Shown: positions 41,026 through 49,229, counted from the first letter of the stretch. The stretch is 53,466 nt of DNA from Candidatus Pacearchaeota archaeon (GCA_023228245.1 JALOBN010000001.1:104447-157912); one strand, 5' to 3'. The notes: generated from the letters alone by a model not told the origin. Numbers and translations are program-made.

Positions 41026-41687
41026 TGTATCGAGTACTTCCAGTTGAAGATTTTCCTAGCTACAAGGCATTCCCCGGAGCTAATCCTCCTGCTTGGTTAG
41101 TGGTAACTCCATACATTCCAGAGAAGGAGCCGAAGGAACTGGCCTACAAGCTGCGCGGCACAACAACAAGAGAACAATGGTACACCGTAGTCTCGTCGCA
41201 CCCTACCAAAGGCTCTGCTGATAAAGCTTACAGAAAACTGATGTCACAAGGCAGGGCTCATGGATTCAAAGAGATGGTTGGTGAGGTAGATGATAAGCCC
41301 TACCATCTTGCAATGACCGAGAGGCAGGCACAGGTATTGGTGAATGCTCTTGACTTGTACTCTCGAATTGGTATGGGGCAATTGACAGAGGTTACACACA
41401 TCTTACGTATGACTGTTGTTGGTAACCCAAGCGGCACAGTAGATGCTCTTGACGCTGTTGAGAGATTGACTCGGGAGGCTGCTTCTCTTTGGATGGGTGG
41501 TTCCGGAGGCTACTATGGAATTACTAGCGATAAGATCAGTGACGTGTTCAGAGTGGCATGGGATCTTCAGCAAGTAATCCGGTATCGCTTGGCCTGGGAT
41601 CGAAAGCCCGAGGGTGGGATTCAGGTTCACTTCGATAATCCAATGAAGACTTCTGCTGAGGAGCTTGCGCTTATAAAGAAGGTTTGA
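41025..41687 (+). CDS. Hypothetical protein
   Basis: A 220-aa protein starting in TAATG. Residues 1-85 are mixed alpha/beta with WLVVTPYIPEKEPKELAYKLRG; residues 88-220 helical, with LAMTERQAQVLVNALDLYSRIGMGQLTEV and a C-terminal helix pair, a pattern seen in phage proteins of unknown function. Confident as a gene only. Confidence 0.65.
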   Translation: MYRVLPVEDFPSYKAFPGANPPAWLVVTPYIPEKEPKELAYKLRGTTTREQWYTVVSSHPTKGSADKAYRKLMSQGRAHGFKEMVGEVDDKPYHLAMTERQAQVLVNALDLYSRIGMGQLTEVTHILRMTVVGNPSGTVDALDAVERLTREAASLWMGGSGGYYGITSDKISDVFRVAWDLQQVIRYRLAWDRKPEGGIQVHFDNPMKTSAEELALIKKV

Positions 41688-41688
41688 T

Positions 41689-42246
41689 TTGATTATGGAT
41701 GATATGCATCTGCCTTGTGCTGTTTGTGGAAAACCTGAGCCATGCGATGAGTGGGCGTGCCGTGTTGAAATGAATCGGCGCAAGGGTTGCCCCGAGTATA
41801 CGCCGAACAACTTGCCCATTCGTTGCATCCGTGCAGATGGGATGATGCTGGAGCACGAGCACGGCGATCATCCTGACTACATCTTCCCAGTGGAGGTTGA
41901 GTATGTAGGCCCAAAAGATGAGCGGCGCTATCAGTTGGTTGATAGAGAAGGCAATGTAGAGATGATGGACGAGGGATGGAAATACTCCATTGATCATGAG
42001 GAACATGCACTTCTTTATACGAATGGAAGCATTGCAGTTACCATCTATGAAACATGTAGCTCAATGTGGTCGTTACTATCATATCCGAAGTTCAAAGATA
42101 GTAAGCGTATTGAGGATAAACCGGCAGGATTGTGTATGGGAGGTAGTCTTTGGCTAAAGGATGAGTGGAAACTTACTGACGAATCCTTGAAGAAGATTGC
42201 TAGATATTTCAAAACAAAATTAGAGAATGGTTATGAAGAGAAGTGA
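41689..42246 (+). CDS. Zinc-site protein
   Basis: A 185-aa protein. The first 35 residues contain CAVCGKPEPCDEWAC and another Cys (zinc ribbon). A beta-rich region follows, then YETCSSMW and a helical end. TTG 41689 has AAGAAGG at good spacing; ATG 41695 is an equally plausible start six bases on. Function unknown. Confidence 0.65.
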   Translation: MIMDDMHLPCAVCGKPEPCDEWACRVEMNRRKGCPEYTPNNLPIRCIRADGMMLEHEHGDHPDYIFPVEVEYVGPKDERRYQLVDREGNVEMMDEGWKYSIDHEEHALLYTNGSIAVTIYETCSSMWSLLSYPKFKDSKRIEDKPAGLCMGGSLWLKDEWKLTDESLKKIARYFKTKLENGYEEK

Positions 42247-42379
42247 AGCGAAGGAGATGATCGTCGCTTATATTACTGATGTTCAGGGATGTAAAGCCAC
42301 TGAGCTTGCGGCGGCTTGGGCGGCATCATACAACGGTGAACATGGACTATCGAGAGAAAAGCTTCTATCTTCCTGGTAA
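42233..42379 (+). CDS. Small helical (HTH-like) protein, 48 aa
   Basis: ATG 42233 overlaps the upstream gene end, with AGAG seven bases before. The product reads as two or three helices (EAKEMIVAYITDVQGCKATELAAAWAA…LSREKLLSSW), like half of a winged helix. It fills the gap before 42448. Confidence 0.5.
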   Translation: MKRSEAKEMIVAYITDVQGCKATELAAAWAASYNGEHGLSREKLLSSW

Positions 42380-42446
42380 CACACAGGTTATTATAGACGC
42401 AGAACAAAAGGTTGTAGCGCCAGAAGTGAAAGCCGGAGCTAAGTAA
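42342..42446 (+). CDS. Very small hypothetical protein, 34 aa
   Basis: ATG 42342 to TAA 42446, ending two bases before the next gene. It overlaps the previous small frame by 38 bases. Contains FYLPGNTQVIIDAEQK. Supported mainly by position and protein-like composition. Confidence 0.35.
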   Translation: MDYREKSFYLPGNTQVIIDAEQKVVAPEVKAGAK

Positions 42447-42447
42447 C

Positions 42448-42990
42448 ATGGTCATTTCATTAGAGCAGGCTCAGGATTTTATAACTAGCATCCTTCCGAA
42501 GGTACGAACCAACTTCGAGGGGAATGGTTTCTTACACCCTGTGGCTTTCATTGGCGCGCAGATAAATCCGGAGACTAGTGAACCATTTGTTGAGACTACC
42601 ATCATTGCAATAACTCCAGAGATGCTTGGTGTTAGCATGAGTAATAATCAAGGAGTCCAAATGTATACAATGGGACTTCGTCAGATCTCTAAGATGTGCA
42701 AGGCCATAATGGTTGTTAGTGTAATTGAGGCGTGGAGATTGATGTTTCCCAAGGGAGAAGATCCTCGTGCTGGCCGTAAAAATTTCCCAAGATCATTGGA
42801 GCATGCACCTGGTCGTGAAGAGTGCATTCAGGTCATGATGGAGCACCACAAACTAAATGGTAAGGTAATGATGTGGTGTGCCACTATAACCCGCGATAAA
42901 CAAGAACGTGGTATATTGGCCGAGTTTACTGGTCCTGATACTATAGATGGATCGGGAAGGTTCCTTGGTATGGTGGAGACTCTGTCATGA
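42448..42990 (+). CDS. Hypothetical protein
   Basis: A 180-aa alpha/beta protein with a helical start, a central strand-helix-strand (VETTIIAITPEMLGVSMSNNQG) and a basic loop (GEDPRAGRKNFPRSLEH). The C-terminal strand pattern VMMWCATITRDKQERGILAEF is beta-rich. Not recognised. Confidence 0.65.
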   Translation: MVISLEQAQDFITSILPKVRTNFEGNGFLHPVAFIGAQINPETSEPFVETTIIAITPEMLGVSMSNNQGVQMYTMGLRQISKMCKAIMVVSVIEAWRLMFPKGEDPRAGRKNFPRSLEHAPGREECIQVMMEHHKLNGKVMMWCATITRDKQERGILAEFTGPDTIDGSGRFLGMVETLS

Positions 42991-43055
42991 TGGCGGATGT
43001 GATGTATCCATAATCTCATAGGCAGCGTGTACCGAAACTAGGGTAGGAGTTATCA

Positions 43056-43331
43056 ATGACTGTAAAGCTCATCAGGCACACCAGCGAATGTGATCACTCA
43101 GACGATCCAATCATGCCATTCAAACTTGAGATGGTACTTAAGGTACCGGAGTTCATGGAGGTTACATGGGTTTGTCTTTATGGCGGAACAGAAGAAATTG
43201 TTGCGCGAGGAGATAGTGTTGAAGAACTGCATGCCTGGATGGAAGAGCACAGCCTCAAGACGCATCCACGAATGAGCAGATACGCAATAGCCAATAACGA
43301 TGGCGTGGTCGTAGATTCATTTGATCGATGA
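43056..43331 (+). CDS. Hypothetical small protein
   Basis: A 91-aa protein with AGGAG before the ATG. Mixed alpha/beta (FMEVTWVCLYGGTEEIVARGDSVEELHAWMEE). ATGA couples it to the next gene. Family unknown. Confidence 0.65.
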   Translation: MTVKLIRHTSECDHSDDPIMPFKLEMVLKVPEFMEVTWVCLYGGTEEIVARGDSVEELHAWMEEHSLKTHPRMSRYAIANNDGVVVDSFDR

Positions 43332-43588
43332 GGCTCCAGATGGAAGCATACAAGAGTACGTGTAATAGTTGTGGCAAGTCTTACTTCTGGAACGGGTACA
43401 AGACTGGTATCGGGAAGACAGAATCTCAACTCGAACAGATGAAGAATGAGCGTACCATCTGTAAGTATTGCCAATCTCCCGACCTTGTTACAGAACTGGA
43501 CCACGAAAGTGAAGAGGGTCAGTTACAAGATGAGTTTGCGGCCTTTACAGCTAACACTGTACTATCTATACTGTTTGGTAAACCATAA
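43328..43588 (+). CDS. Small zinc-ribbon protein
   Basis: An 86-aa protein with CNSCG (residues 12-16) and CKYC (45-48) as a zinc ribbon, then an acidic helix ending LFGKP. Another of the many small Cys-pair proteins here. The 78-bp gap after it holds nothing evident. Confidence 0.65.
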   Translation: MRLQMEAYKSTCNSCGKSYFWNGYKTGIGKTESQLEQMKNERTICKYCQSPDLVTELDHESEEGQLQDEFAAFTANTVLSILFGKP

Positions 43589-43666
43589 TCGCTACTAAAA
43601 AGCTTCTACTAAAGAGCATGTTGTCGCCTTCAAATACCAGAATTAATAGATGAAGAGGATGAAGAA

Positions 43667-43921
43667 ATGCCAGGACCAGTATCAGATTCTTATCACCCAG
43701 AGTTTTCAACCGGCGAGCGTGCCACCAGAGTGCGTGAAGCAATCATGAAGGTACGTGATAGGTTGACATCAATCCTCGGAGATAGGTTATTGAACATCGT
43801 TGATGTTGTTGATGGTAACTTCAAAAGCGCAAGGTCGAGGAAGTACATGCATCTGAGCTTTACTGAGCAAGAGCTGCGCACAATTCGATTTGCCCTAAAC
43901 AGAACTATAGATTCTATATAG
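43667..43921 (+). CDS. Hypothetical helical protein
   Basis: An 84-aa helical protein (ERATRVREAIMKVRDRLTSILGDRLL…) whose 3' end overlaps the M23 peptidase gene on the other strand by 27 bases, tail to tail. Function unknown. Confidence 0.6.
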   Translation: MPGPVSDSYHPEFSTGERATRVREAIMKVRDRLTSILGDRLLNIVDVVDGNFKSARSRKYMHLSFTEQELRTIRFALNRTIDSI

Positions 43922-44539
43922 CTCGGCGAACTTCATCAACCGATCCAAACGCGAAGCCACACGATTTCCACCAACATGTTGCTTCATATTGAAAGCTATC
44001 GCATCTTGTCTTGCCTTTGGCGATAAGTACATTCCATGAAGCTTCTCTTGCTGATTCAGATCAGAGTATTGAGGTATCGGAAAGAACTGTGCTGGGTCTT
44101 GTATCTGCCCATTCTTCCATACTTGGAAATGACAATGCGGCCATGTCTTCTGTGCATTGCCGGTGTTGCCAACTGTACCTAGAACGGTATTGGAATCCAC
44201 CTTCTGCCCCTTCTGAACGTTCGCGGTGGCCAGATGGGCGTAGTAGGTCTTGACTCCATCGGCGTGCTCAACGTTGACCACGTTGCCACCAAGCGGGTCT
44301 GTTCCAACGTTGGTGACAACACCAGGTGAAATGGGGTACAATGGGGTGCCTATCGGAGCCCTTAAGTCCACACCCTGATGCTTCCCGCCAAAGCCACCAG
44401 AGTTCTGCCAAATTCCCTTGATCGGCGCTTGGAATGACTGCAGAATTGGGGCTGGTGGATTGGCCTTAGGCTTGGGCAATTCGAAGTTGAACAGATCTAA
44501 ATCTTCATTCTTTGGTAAAGAAACCACAAATACATTCAA
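43895..44539 (-). CDS. M23 (lysostaphin-like) metallopeptidase
   Basis: A 214-aa zinc peptidase that cleaves peptidoglycan cross-bridges. Motifs: H54-x3-D58 (GGKHQGVDL), YYAHLAT with His102, and H135-x-H137 (PHCHFQV), the full M23 set. There is no signal peptide or membrane segment, so it may act from the virion or with a holin as an endolysin. The N-terminal 38 residues are Pro-rich and the C-terminal 60 helical. It is reverse-oriented and its start is nine bases from the start of the diverging gene. Confidence 0.9.
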   Translation of the reverse strand: MNVFVVSLPKNEDLDLFNFELPKPKANPPAPILQSFQAPIKGIWQNSGGFGGKHQGVDLRAPIGTPLYPISPGVVTNVGTDPLGGNVVNVEHADGVKTYYAHLATANVQKGQKVDSNTVLGTVGNTGNAQKTWPHCHFQVWKNGQIQDPAQFFPIPQYSDLNQQEKLHGMYLSPKARQDAIAFNMKQHVGGNRVASRLDRLMKFAELYRIYSSV

Positions 44540-44548
44540 TAATATCCC

Positions 44549-45382
44549 ATGAGTATTGGCCCAAAGGATATGGCTTGGTTGGAGATTATGACAATACTAT
44601 ATCGTCCAGTTGGTTTCAAGGAACTTCGCCTCATCGCTGATTCTGGATTCCGATCATTTCCGCCGCGCCTTCCTGAGCAACCGTTCTTCTATCCTGTACT
44701 GAGTGTTGAGTACGCCAGGAAGATTGCCCATGACTGGAACACGAAGGATGAGTTCTCTGAATACATCGGTTGCGTTGTTCAGTTCGAGGTTGATGAGGCT
44801 GCCATCCAACGCTACCCAGCCCAGATTGCCGGAGGATCTCTGCATCAAGAGCTTCAAATCCCAGCGGAAGAATTGGTGGAATTCAACTCCAACATCATAG
44901 GAACTATCAAAGTTATAGAGAAATATATCGGAGAGAAGGCTGTTGGGGCTGAGTCTGATGACTTCCTATCCAAGACAAAAGCGGATGAAGTGGAGTGGAT
45001 ACAGGAGCTATCTATAGGATCTGATTGGAATATTAAACACTGTGACTTCTTACTAGACCCAGAGATAATGCAATCATTTGAAGATCTGGCTGCGTCATAT
45101 ATCAATAGGCATTCTATGTCTTCAAAATGGAATAAGAAGATAGATTATGCTGGAGTTAGGTTCTCTTTTGGAATGGCCTATCACGGGAATGATCTGAGTG
45201 TGTGGAGCGCAGGGCTTTCTCTTGAGGCTTCAATTCCTTACGGTAATTTCCTGAAGCCAGAGACAAAGGAGAATCTATCTCGTGAGTTCAAGCGCGTCTG
45301 TGACTTAATGATTGCCAGTGAACTACCCACAGGACGAGCCTGTGGGCTTCCTTTCGGCCCTTCGGGCATCAAGGAATTTTAA
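44549..45382 (+). CDS. ART-fold-like protein (family often labelled ADP-ribosylation/crystallin J1)
   Basis: A 277-aa protein. YRPVGFKELRLIADSGF (18-34), FPPRLPEQPFFYPV (37-50), an EYARKIAHDWN helix and GGSLHQELQIPAEEL (95-109) match a small family that I remember under this label. The ordered Arg, Tyr and Glu residues are compatible with an ADP-ribosyltransferase fold, but activity is unproven. Residues 130-277 are extra and unassigned. ATG 44549 lacks a ribosome-binding site; ATG 44588 after GGAG is an alternative. The end contains a CCCACAGG/CCTGTGGG hairpin (45326-45346). Confidence 0.6.
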   Translation: MSIGPKDMAWLEIMTILYRPVGFKELRLIADSGFRSFPPRLPEQPFFYPVLSVEYARKIAHDWNTKDEFSEYIGCVVQFEVDEAAIQRYPAQIAGGSLHQELQIPAEELVEFNSNIIGTIKVIEKYIGEKAVGAESDDFLSKTKADEVEWIQELSIGSDWNIKHCDFLLDPEIMQSFEDLAASYINRHSMSSKWNKKIDYAGVRFSFGMAYHGNDLSVWSAGLSLEASIPYGNFLKPETKENLSREFKRVCDLMIASELPTGRACGLPFGPSGIKEF

Positions 45383-45406
45383 TTCGGCCTGTTCCACCAT
45401 ATAGAT

Positions 45407-45490
45407 TTGGTCAAGCGAGCTAAGGTGTTGAAGAGATTGATTGGTGATAGATTAGATTCTGAAATATTTGTGGAGATAGATGGAACCTGA
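45407..45490 (+). CDS. Possible very small protein or gene remnant, 27 aa
   Basis: TTG 45407 to TGA 45490 in the 97-bp spacer. The reading VKRAKVLKRLIGDRLDSEIF is protein-like, and the stop overlaps the next start. No ribosome-binding site. It may be a remnant of a longer C-terminus. Confidence 0.25.
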   Translation: MVKRAKVLKRLIGDRLDSEIFVEIDGT

Positions 45491-46127
45491 AGAACCAAAG
45501 GTAGAGTTAAATGTTGATGGGATGCACGATCCTAATCACGACATCACCTACATCGGCAAAGCCACCAAGATGGAAGATGGTACTTGGCGCTGCCTTGCTA
45601 ACGTCGAGGGCGCACTCTGTTTGGTTGAGGTGAACATCAGGCCAAGCAAGGAAGACTTACGTGCCTCAGTGTTCTGCTGTTCCTTTTGTGGGAAGTCGAG
45701 CGCGGAGTGTGAAATTCTCATCGCTGGGCCAATGGTAAACATTTGCAATGAGTGCATTGAATTGGCTCAGGATTGCGTGGACGATCAGAGGGCGAAGAAG
45801 ACAGAGGGTAATTCTCCAGTCAGCTTTGTTGGTCACATCAAATCCGATTCGCCTTGTGAGACATGCCGCAATTGCATCCCTCCATTCAATTCAGTAGCGC
45901 CTTGGTGGAAGGGAAGTTGCACCGAAGGGTTGGGCCTCAAGACGAAGGTCAAGACGTGCCCGCTCTACATCGAGGCCGAATGGAAGAAGCCTTTCGTGCC
46001 GCCGCTGGGAGAGTTCAGCGGCTGCCGATGCCCTGATTGTCCCGAGCGCGAAGGGACTGGCGAATGTTCCTGCTGTGCTGAGCGCCGAGACGAAGAAAAG
46101 AACCCCGGGCCGGACCCTTTTGTGTAA
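45480..46127 (+). CDS. Cysteine-rich protein with ClpX-type zinc-binding domain
   Basis: A 215-aa protein. Residues 67-100 (CSFCGKSSAE…LIAGPMVNICNECIELAQD) reproduce the C4 zinc-binding domain of the ClpX unfoldase (C67, C70, C89, C92). No ATPase follows. Further Cys pairs occur around 124-127 (CETC), 178-183 (CRCPDC) and 197-200 (CSCC). In ClpX this domain dimerises and docks adaptors, so this protein could mimic or bind host ClpX. The start follows GGAG. Confidence 0.75.
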   Translation: MEPEEPKVELNVDGMHDPNHDITYIGKATKMEDGTWRCLANVEGALCLVEVNIRPSKEDLRASVFCCSFCGKSSAECEILIAGPMVNICNECIELAQDCVDDQRAKKTEGNSPVSFVGHIKSDSPCETCRNCIPPFNSVAPWWKGSCTEGLGLKTKVKTCPLYIEAEWKKPFVPPLGEFSGCRCPDCPEREGTGECSCCAERRDEEKNPGPDPFV

Positions 46128-46131
46128 TGAC

Positions 46132-46161
46132 TTGACCAGTAAAGCCGACCAGTGATACCCT
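46132..46161 (+). promoter_or_regulatory. Promoter giving a leaderless transcript
   Basis: TTGACC (46132-46137), an 18-bp spacer, TACCCT (46156-46161). The start point seven bases on is the A of ATG 46168. There is no ribosome-binding site before that ATG, consistent with leaderless translation. Confidence 0.6.
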
Positions 46162-46167
46162 GCCCGA

Positions 46168-46458
46168 ATGCCTGATGACCAGGAAGTCAAGTACAAGTTG
46201 GCACAGCGTCAGTTGACTGACGCTGAGGTCAAGCTCAGAAGCTACGCCGTTCTCGAAGCCAAGATCCTCATCCTGCTTCACAACCAAGGAGACCAGGATG
46301 TAGACGTTCTCGCCACCAAGCTCGGCTTCAAAGACGACATCGAGGCCAAAAGACCCTTACGCCTCGCCCTAGGAAGCCTCGTAAAAAAGGGACTCATCCG
46401 CCCTTCCTCTTGCGTAATCCCAGGAATCGCCGTCATAGACGACATCCGCCCAAGCTAA
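46168..46458 (+). CDS. Winged-helix-like small protein
   Basis: A 96-aa protein. A helical N-terminus is followed by LEAKILILLHNQGDQDVDVLATKLG and LRLALGSLVKKGLI, a winged helix-turn-helix layout. Likely a transcription regulator, perhaps for its own operon. It is the first gene after a leaderless promoter and the next gene begins six bases after its stop. Confidence 0.65.
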   Translation: MPDDQEVKYKLAQRQLTDAEVKLRSYAVLEAKILILLHNQGDQDVDVLATKLGFKDDIEAKRPLRLALGSLVKKGLIRPSSCVIPGIAVIDDIRPS

Positions 46459-46463
46459 CCATC

Positions 46464-47258
46464 ATGCCATACGGAACTCTCAATGCCGCCCAAGAAGAAT
46501 GCTTGAAGAAGTTGGTGGCCGGTAAGGTTGTCTACGATCTTGGAGCTGGAGATTTGGTATTGGCGCACAAGCTCCTTGAACTGGGCGCTGCTAAAGTCGT
46601 TGCGATTGAGAAGGAACTCTTCTTTATTGACAACGTAGCCCCCGAGATTGAGGTTAGGCAACAATACTTCCAGCATATGGATGAGGACATGGACATCGCA
46701 TTCGTAAGCTGGCCCGCAAATTACGACAATGGATTGCGGGAAATTCTGAAGCGAACAAAAACAATAATCTATCTTGGTAAAAATACAGACGGATCAATGT
46801 GTGGAACTCCAGCTCTCTTCGAATACTTATCCACAAGGAAGATAGAAGAGCACGTTCCGTCCCGAGCAAACACTTTCATCTGCTACACCGATACCTTGGA
46901 CAAGCCAAGGCACACCGCATGGCTACTGCAGGAAGAGGAAGCGGCCATCAATGCCAATGTTCACGCCGAGCCGGTTCGATACAAGAACCCCAGGTGCCAG
47001 CATATAGATGGTTGCCGCGAGGAGAGTTGGGACCATCCAGAAAAAGGTATGCTGTGCCTTTGTCAGGAGCACGCCGAGCTGGTCTTTGCTGGCATTGAGA
47101 AGGCCCCACCGCTGCGTAGGAATAGGGACTATCAAGCAGTGGGTAGGAAGACCTTCTTGATTGATGGGGATGGTCCAATCGCCAGTACGGATTTCAGCAG
47201 CATTCCAATAGAAGAATCTTTGAAAATCTTAGAAGGCTTCGCAACCATACTTAAATGA
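46464..47258 (+). CDS. SAM-dependent methyltransferase-like protein
   Basis: A 264-aa protein. VVYDLGAGDLVLAHKLLELGAAKVVAIEKE (residues 22-51) is a Rossmann SAM-binding motif I with an acidic end of strand 2. The first 140 residues look like a class I methyltransferase, though a catalytic NPPY or similar motif is not seen. A C-terminal zinc-like cluster (CQHIDGC…CLCQEH) follows. ATG 46464 is used; the frame extends into the upstream gene. ATGA couples it to the cREC gene. Confidence 0.65.
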   Translation: MPYGTLNAAQEECLKKLVAGKVVYDLGAGDLVLAHKLLELGAAKVVAIEKELFFIDNVAPEIEVRQQYFQHMDEDMDIAFVSWPANYDNGLREILKRTKTIIYLGKNTDGSMCGTPALFEYLSTRKIEEHVPSRANTFICYTDTLDKPRHTAWLLQEEEAAINANVHAEPVRYKNPRCQHIDGCREESWDHPEKGMLCLCQEHAELVFAGIEKAPPLRRNRDYQAVGRKTFLIDGDGPIASTDFSSIPIEESLKILEGFATILK

Positions 47259-47635
47259 GAATCCTTTTCCTAGACGATAACCCGGCTCGCCATGACATAA
47301 TGGATGCTCAATATCCATTGGACGAGATCATCCACGTCTACGATATCGATACGTACCGAGATGCGCTGGAGAAGTACGACCACTTCGACATGATCAGCTT
47401 GGACCATGACCTGAATGATTTCGAACACCGCAGCTACATGGGTGATAGCGATCTGACGGGTAGGGATGCTTGTGGCTACCTGATGAAGTACTTACATAAG
47501 GCTCCAGCAGTAATCCACATTCATTCCTCTAACGAAGAGGGGGCTCGGGACATGGCTGAATTCCTGGATAGCCGCGGTGTAAAGAACAGATGGAAGATGT
47601 TTCCCGTGGAATTTGTAGAGGAATCAGAGACCTAG
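47255..47635 (+). CDS. cREC: cyclic-phosphate-processing receiver-like domain
   Basis: A 126-aa single-domain protein. LFLDDNPARH (with D7, D8), SLDHDL at 48-53, TGRD (68-71) and IHSSNEEGARDM (89-100) are the marks of the cREC group of receiver folds, which differs from two-component receivers by the DHDL motif and is predicted to process cyclic phosphates at nucleic-acid ends. Such a protein fits RNA repair or counter-defence in a phage. It is coupled to the methyltransferase-like gene. Confidence 0.75.
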   Translation: MRILFLDDNPARHDIMDAQYPLDEIIHVYDIDTYRDALEKYDHFDMISLDHDLNDFEHRSYMGDSDLTGRDACGYLMKYLHKAPAVIHIHSSNEEGARDMAEFLDSRGVKNRWKMFPVEFVEESET

Positions 47636-47656
47636 CGCATATTCTATTATGAGGAT

Positions 47657-47797
47657 ATGGGCCTACCTACTCTTGAAAAGACATGGCAATATAACGTAAA
47701 CCAGTATATAGCTCCAGGGGCTGATGTTACTGCAGATCGCCGGAACTTGTGGTTTCTAATAAAGCAATCACTAACTGGGTTCGCGTCAAACCCATAA
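47657..47797 (+). pseudogene. 5' fragment of a phage gene (46 codons)
   Basis: ATG 47657 follows GAGG. The product GLPTLEKTWQYNVNQYI…NLWFLIKQSLTGFASNP matches the beginning of a phage protein family that I remember as longer, normally continuing after the FA…P turn. Here a TAA follows and the next sequence belongs to a reverse-strand gene, whose 3' end overlaps by 12 bases. Likely truncated when the reverse block 47786-49229 arrived. Confidence 0.5.
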
Positions 47798-48238
47798 ATC
47801 CGAGACCCAGACGTCCACATCATCAGCTTGGGTTACAATCAGGCGGCGCGAGAACTCATCGTTGTGCCAGAGCAATCCATTGAACAGCTTGTGCTGAACT
47901 GGTTTGACGAAGTGAGATTGGACTAGAGTTCGAACTTCCCCAAGCTTTGTGCAGCGTAGCGAACGCCCAAGGAACTCTCTCAATTCTTCTGGGTAGTCTC
48001 GGTTCTTTGGGATGGGTTTGTTGAGCTTTGTCAGCGCCCAATGCACGTCCTCGATGTAGCCGGCTAGACCTACTGTTGGGCTGAGGTCAGGGATATTGGG
48101 AATCTCTGTAGTGGATTCGTATGTATCTGTTTCAACTCCAAGCAACCAAAAGCCGCGGCGAGAATAGTCCAGCACTTCCGTTTCTGGATATCCATCACGG
48201 TGTCGTACGTAGAATTTTCGGGCCTTGAGATCATACAT
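47786..48238 (-). CDS. Hypothetical protein
   Basis: A 150-aa protein on the reverse strand. It has a beta start (KARKFYVRHRDGYPETEVLDY), a central helix region and a C-terminal TQADDVDVWVSDLWV strand. Upstream of the ATG lies the recurring CTCTTTGGTAAAA word. Unknown function; last of three reverse genes. Confidence 0.65.
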   Translation of the reverse strand: MYDLKARKFYVRHRDGYPETEVLDYSRRGFWLLGVETDTYESTTEIPNIPDLSPTVGLAGYIEDVHWALTKLNKPIPKNRDYPEELREFLGRSLRCTKLGEVRTLVQSHFVKPVQHKLFNGLLWHNDEFSRRLIVTQADDVDVWVSDLWV

Positions 48239-48253
48239 TGTTTTACCAAAGAG

Positions 48254-48568
48254 TTATAACATGTCTTTCGGGAAGTCTGGCATCGGCACGGTCTGTCCTG
48301 CAAATTGATGTTTCGAATCTGCGCAGAACTCAATCTTACCTGCGTGAATGAAGTAGTGGCAAGAGCCAACGTGATTGATGGACGGATTGAAGGTTGGGGC
48401 TTCTAGGTTGCCATCGAACGTCCAGATTGCGCCGAGTCTGTTGGGCTTTTCGGTGTTGATGAGGTGCATCTGCTCGCAGCCTGGACACCAGTGTAGGTAG
48501 CACAGCCCGAAGCATTCCGTCCAGGATTCGTGGGATTCGGCCAGCACCGGGCTGAGCAGCTTAATCAT
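48254..48568 (-). CDS. DUF6527-like protein
   Basis: A 104-aa protein. CPGCEQMHLI, IWTFDGNLEAPTFNPSI, SCHYFIHAGKIEFCADSKHQFAGQTV reproduce the layout of DUF6527, a small metal-binding family seen in phages and in some bacterial gene clusters with ubiquitin-like components. Biochemical role unknown. It overlaps the upstream reverse gene by eight bases. Confidence 0.7.
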   Translation of the reverse strand: MIKLLSPVLAESHESWTECFGLCYLHWCPGCEQMHLINTEKPNRLGAIWTFDGNLEAPTFNPSINHVGSCHYFIHAGKIEFCADSKHQFAGQTVPMPDFPKDML

Positions 48569-49229
48569 GGGAAGGAGCCGTTGGGTTCCAGTGGAATTCA
48601 GGGGAGCCTACGAGCAGAGCTTCCGGATCGACCCACTCCATGAGCTTCCTGGTGGTCTGGTAGCTCCAAGTAATATCGCCTGTACCGGTTGCGATTGCGT
48701 TCTTGTCACGTCCTCCACCGCCATGTAGAGCAACGTGCTTATCGTTTGGAGTTTCTAGCAAGAACTCAACGTGGTTGTTGTTAGAGCCTGGCGTGTAGTA
48801 ATGCATTGAAGCGCCGAGCACTGGAGGTCCGTCCTTAGGATAGGTGCGCAGAGCTTTCAAATCGATGGCAATTTGTCTAACCCAAGCGATTGCCATGCCG
48901 GTCTTGTACGGACGCTTTAGCAGTTCGTGTTGAACTCCAGCCAACCACCAAACACCAAGCATAAACATTCCGCAGTTCGTTGTGATCTGTACGACCTGAT
49001 TCGGATCATCGACTTGGCGAGCGGTTAGAAGTGCCAAGTCTTCTTTGTTGTGGATTAGCGAATCACCAATGTAGCTCTTTACAATTTCAACAATGTCATT
49101 CGGGGTTGCCATACTTGGATACGGCAATATGGGTTGGCCGGATGATTGGTCGAAACCAAAAATCTTGCCAAAGCTCGGATGGCTCGGGAAAGCTACACAC
49201 TCTTCTGACGATTGAAACATTGACACCAA
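48561..49229 (-). CDS. Cysteine-peptidase-like (NlpC/P60-like) protein
   Basis: A 222-aa protein. TTNCGMFMLGVWWLAG supplies a Cys nucleophile candidate at a helix start, and NNHVEFLLE with VALHGGGG supply His residues, the order found in NlpC/P60 folds. Residues 40-60 are helical. It may be a cell-wall hydrolase or a virion protein. The start at 49229 lies 25 bases from the diverging gene at 49255, so the promoters overlap; ATG 49220 and 49112 are alternative starts. Confidence 0.5.
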   Translation of the reverse strand: MVSMFQSSEECVAFPSHPSFGKIFGFDQSSGQPILPYPSMATPNDIVEIVKSYIGDSLIHNKEDLALLTARQVDDPNQVVQITTNCGMFMLGVWWLAGVQHELLKRPYKTGMAIAWVRQIAIDLKALRTYPKDGPPVLGASMHYYTPGSNNNHVEFLLETPNDKHVALHGGGGRDKNAIATGTGDITWSYQTTRKLMEWVDPEALLVGSPEFHWNPTAPSHD

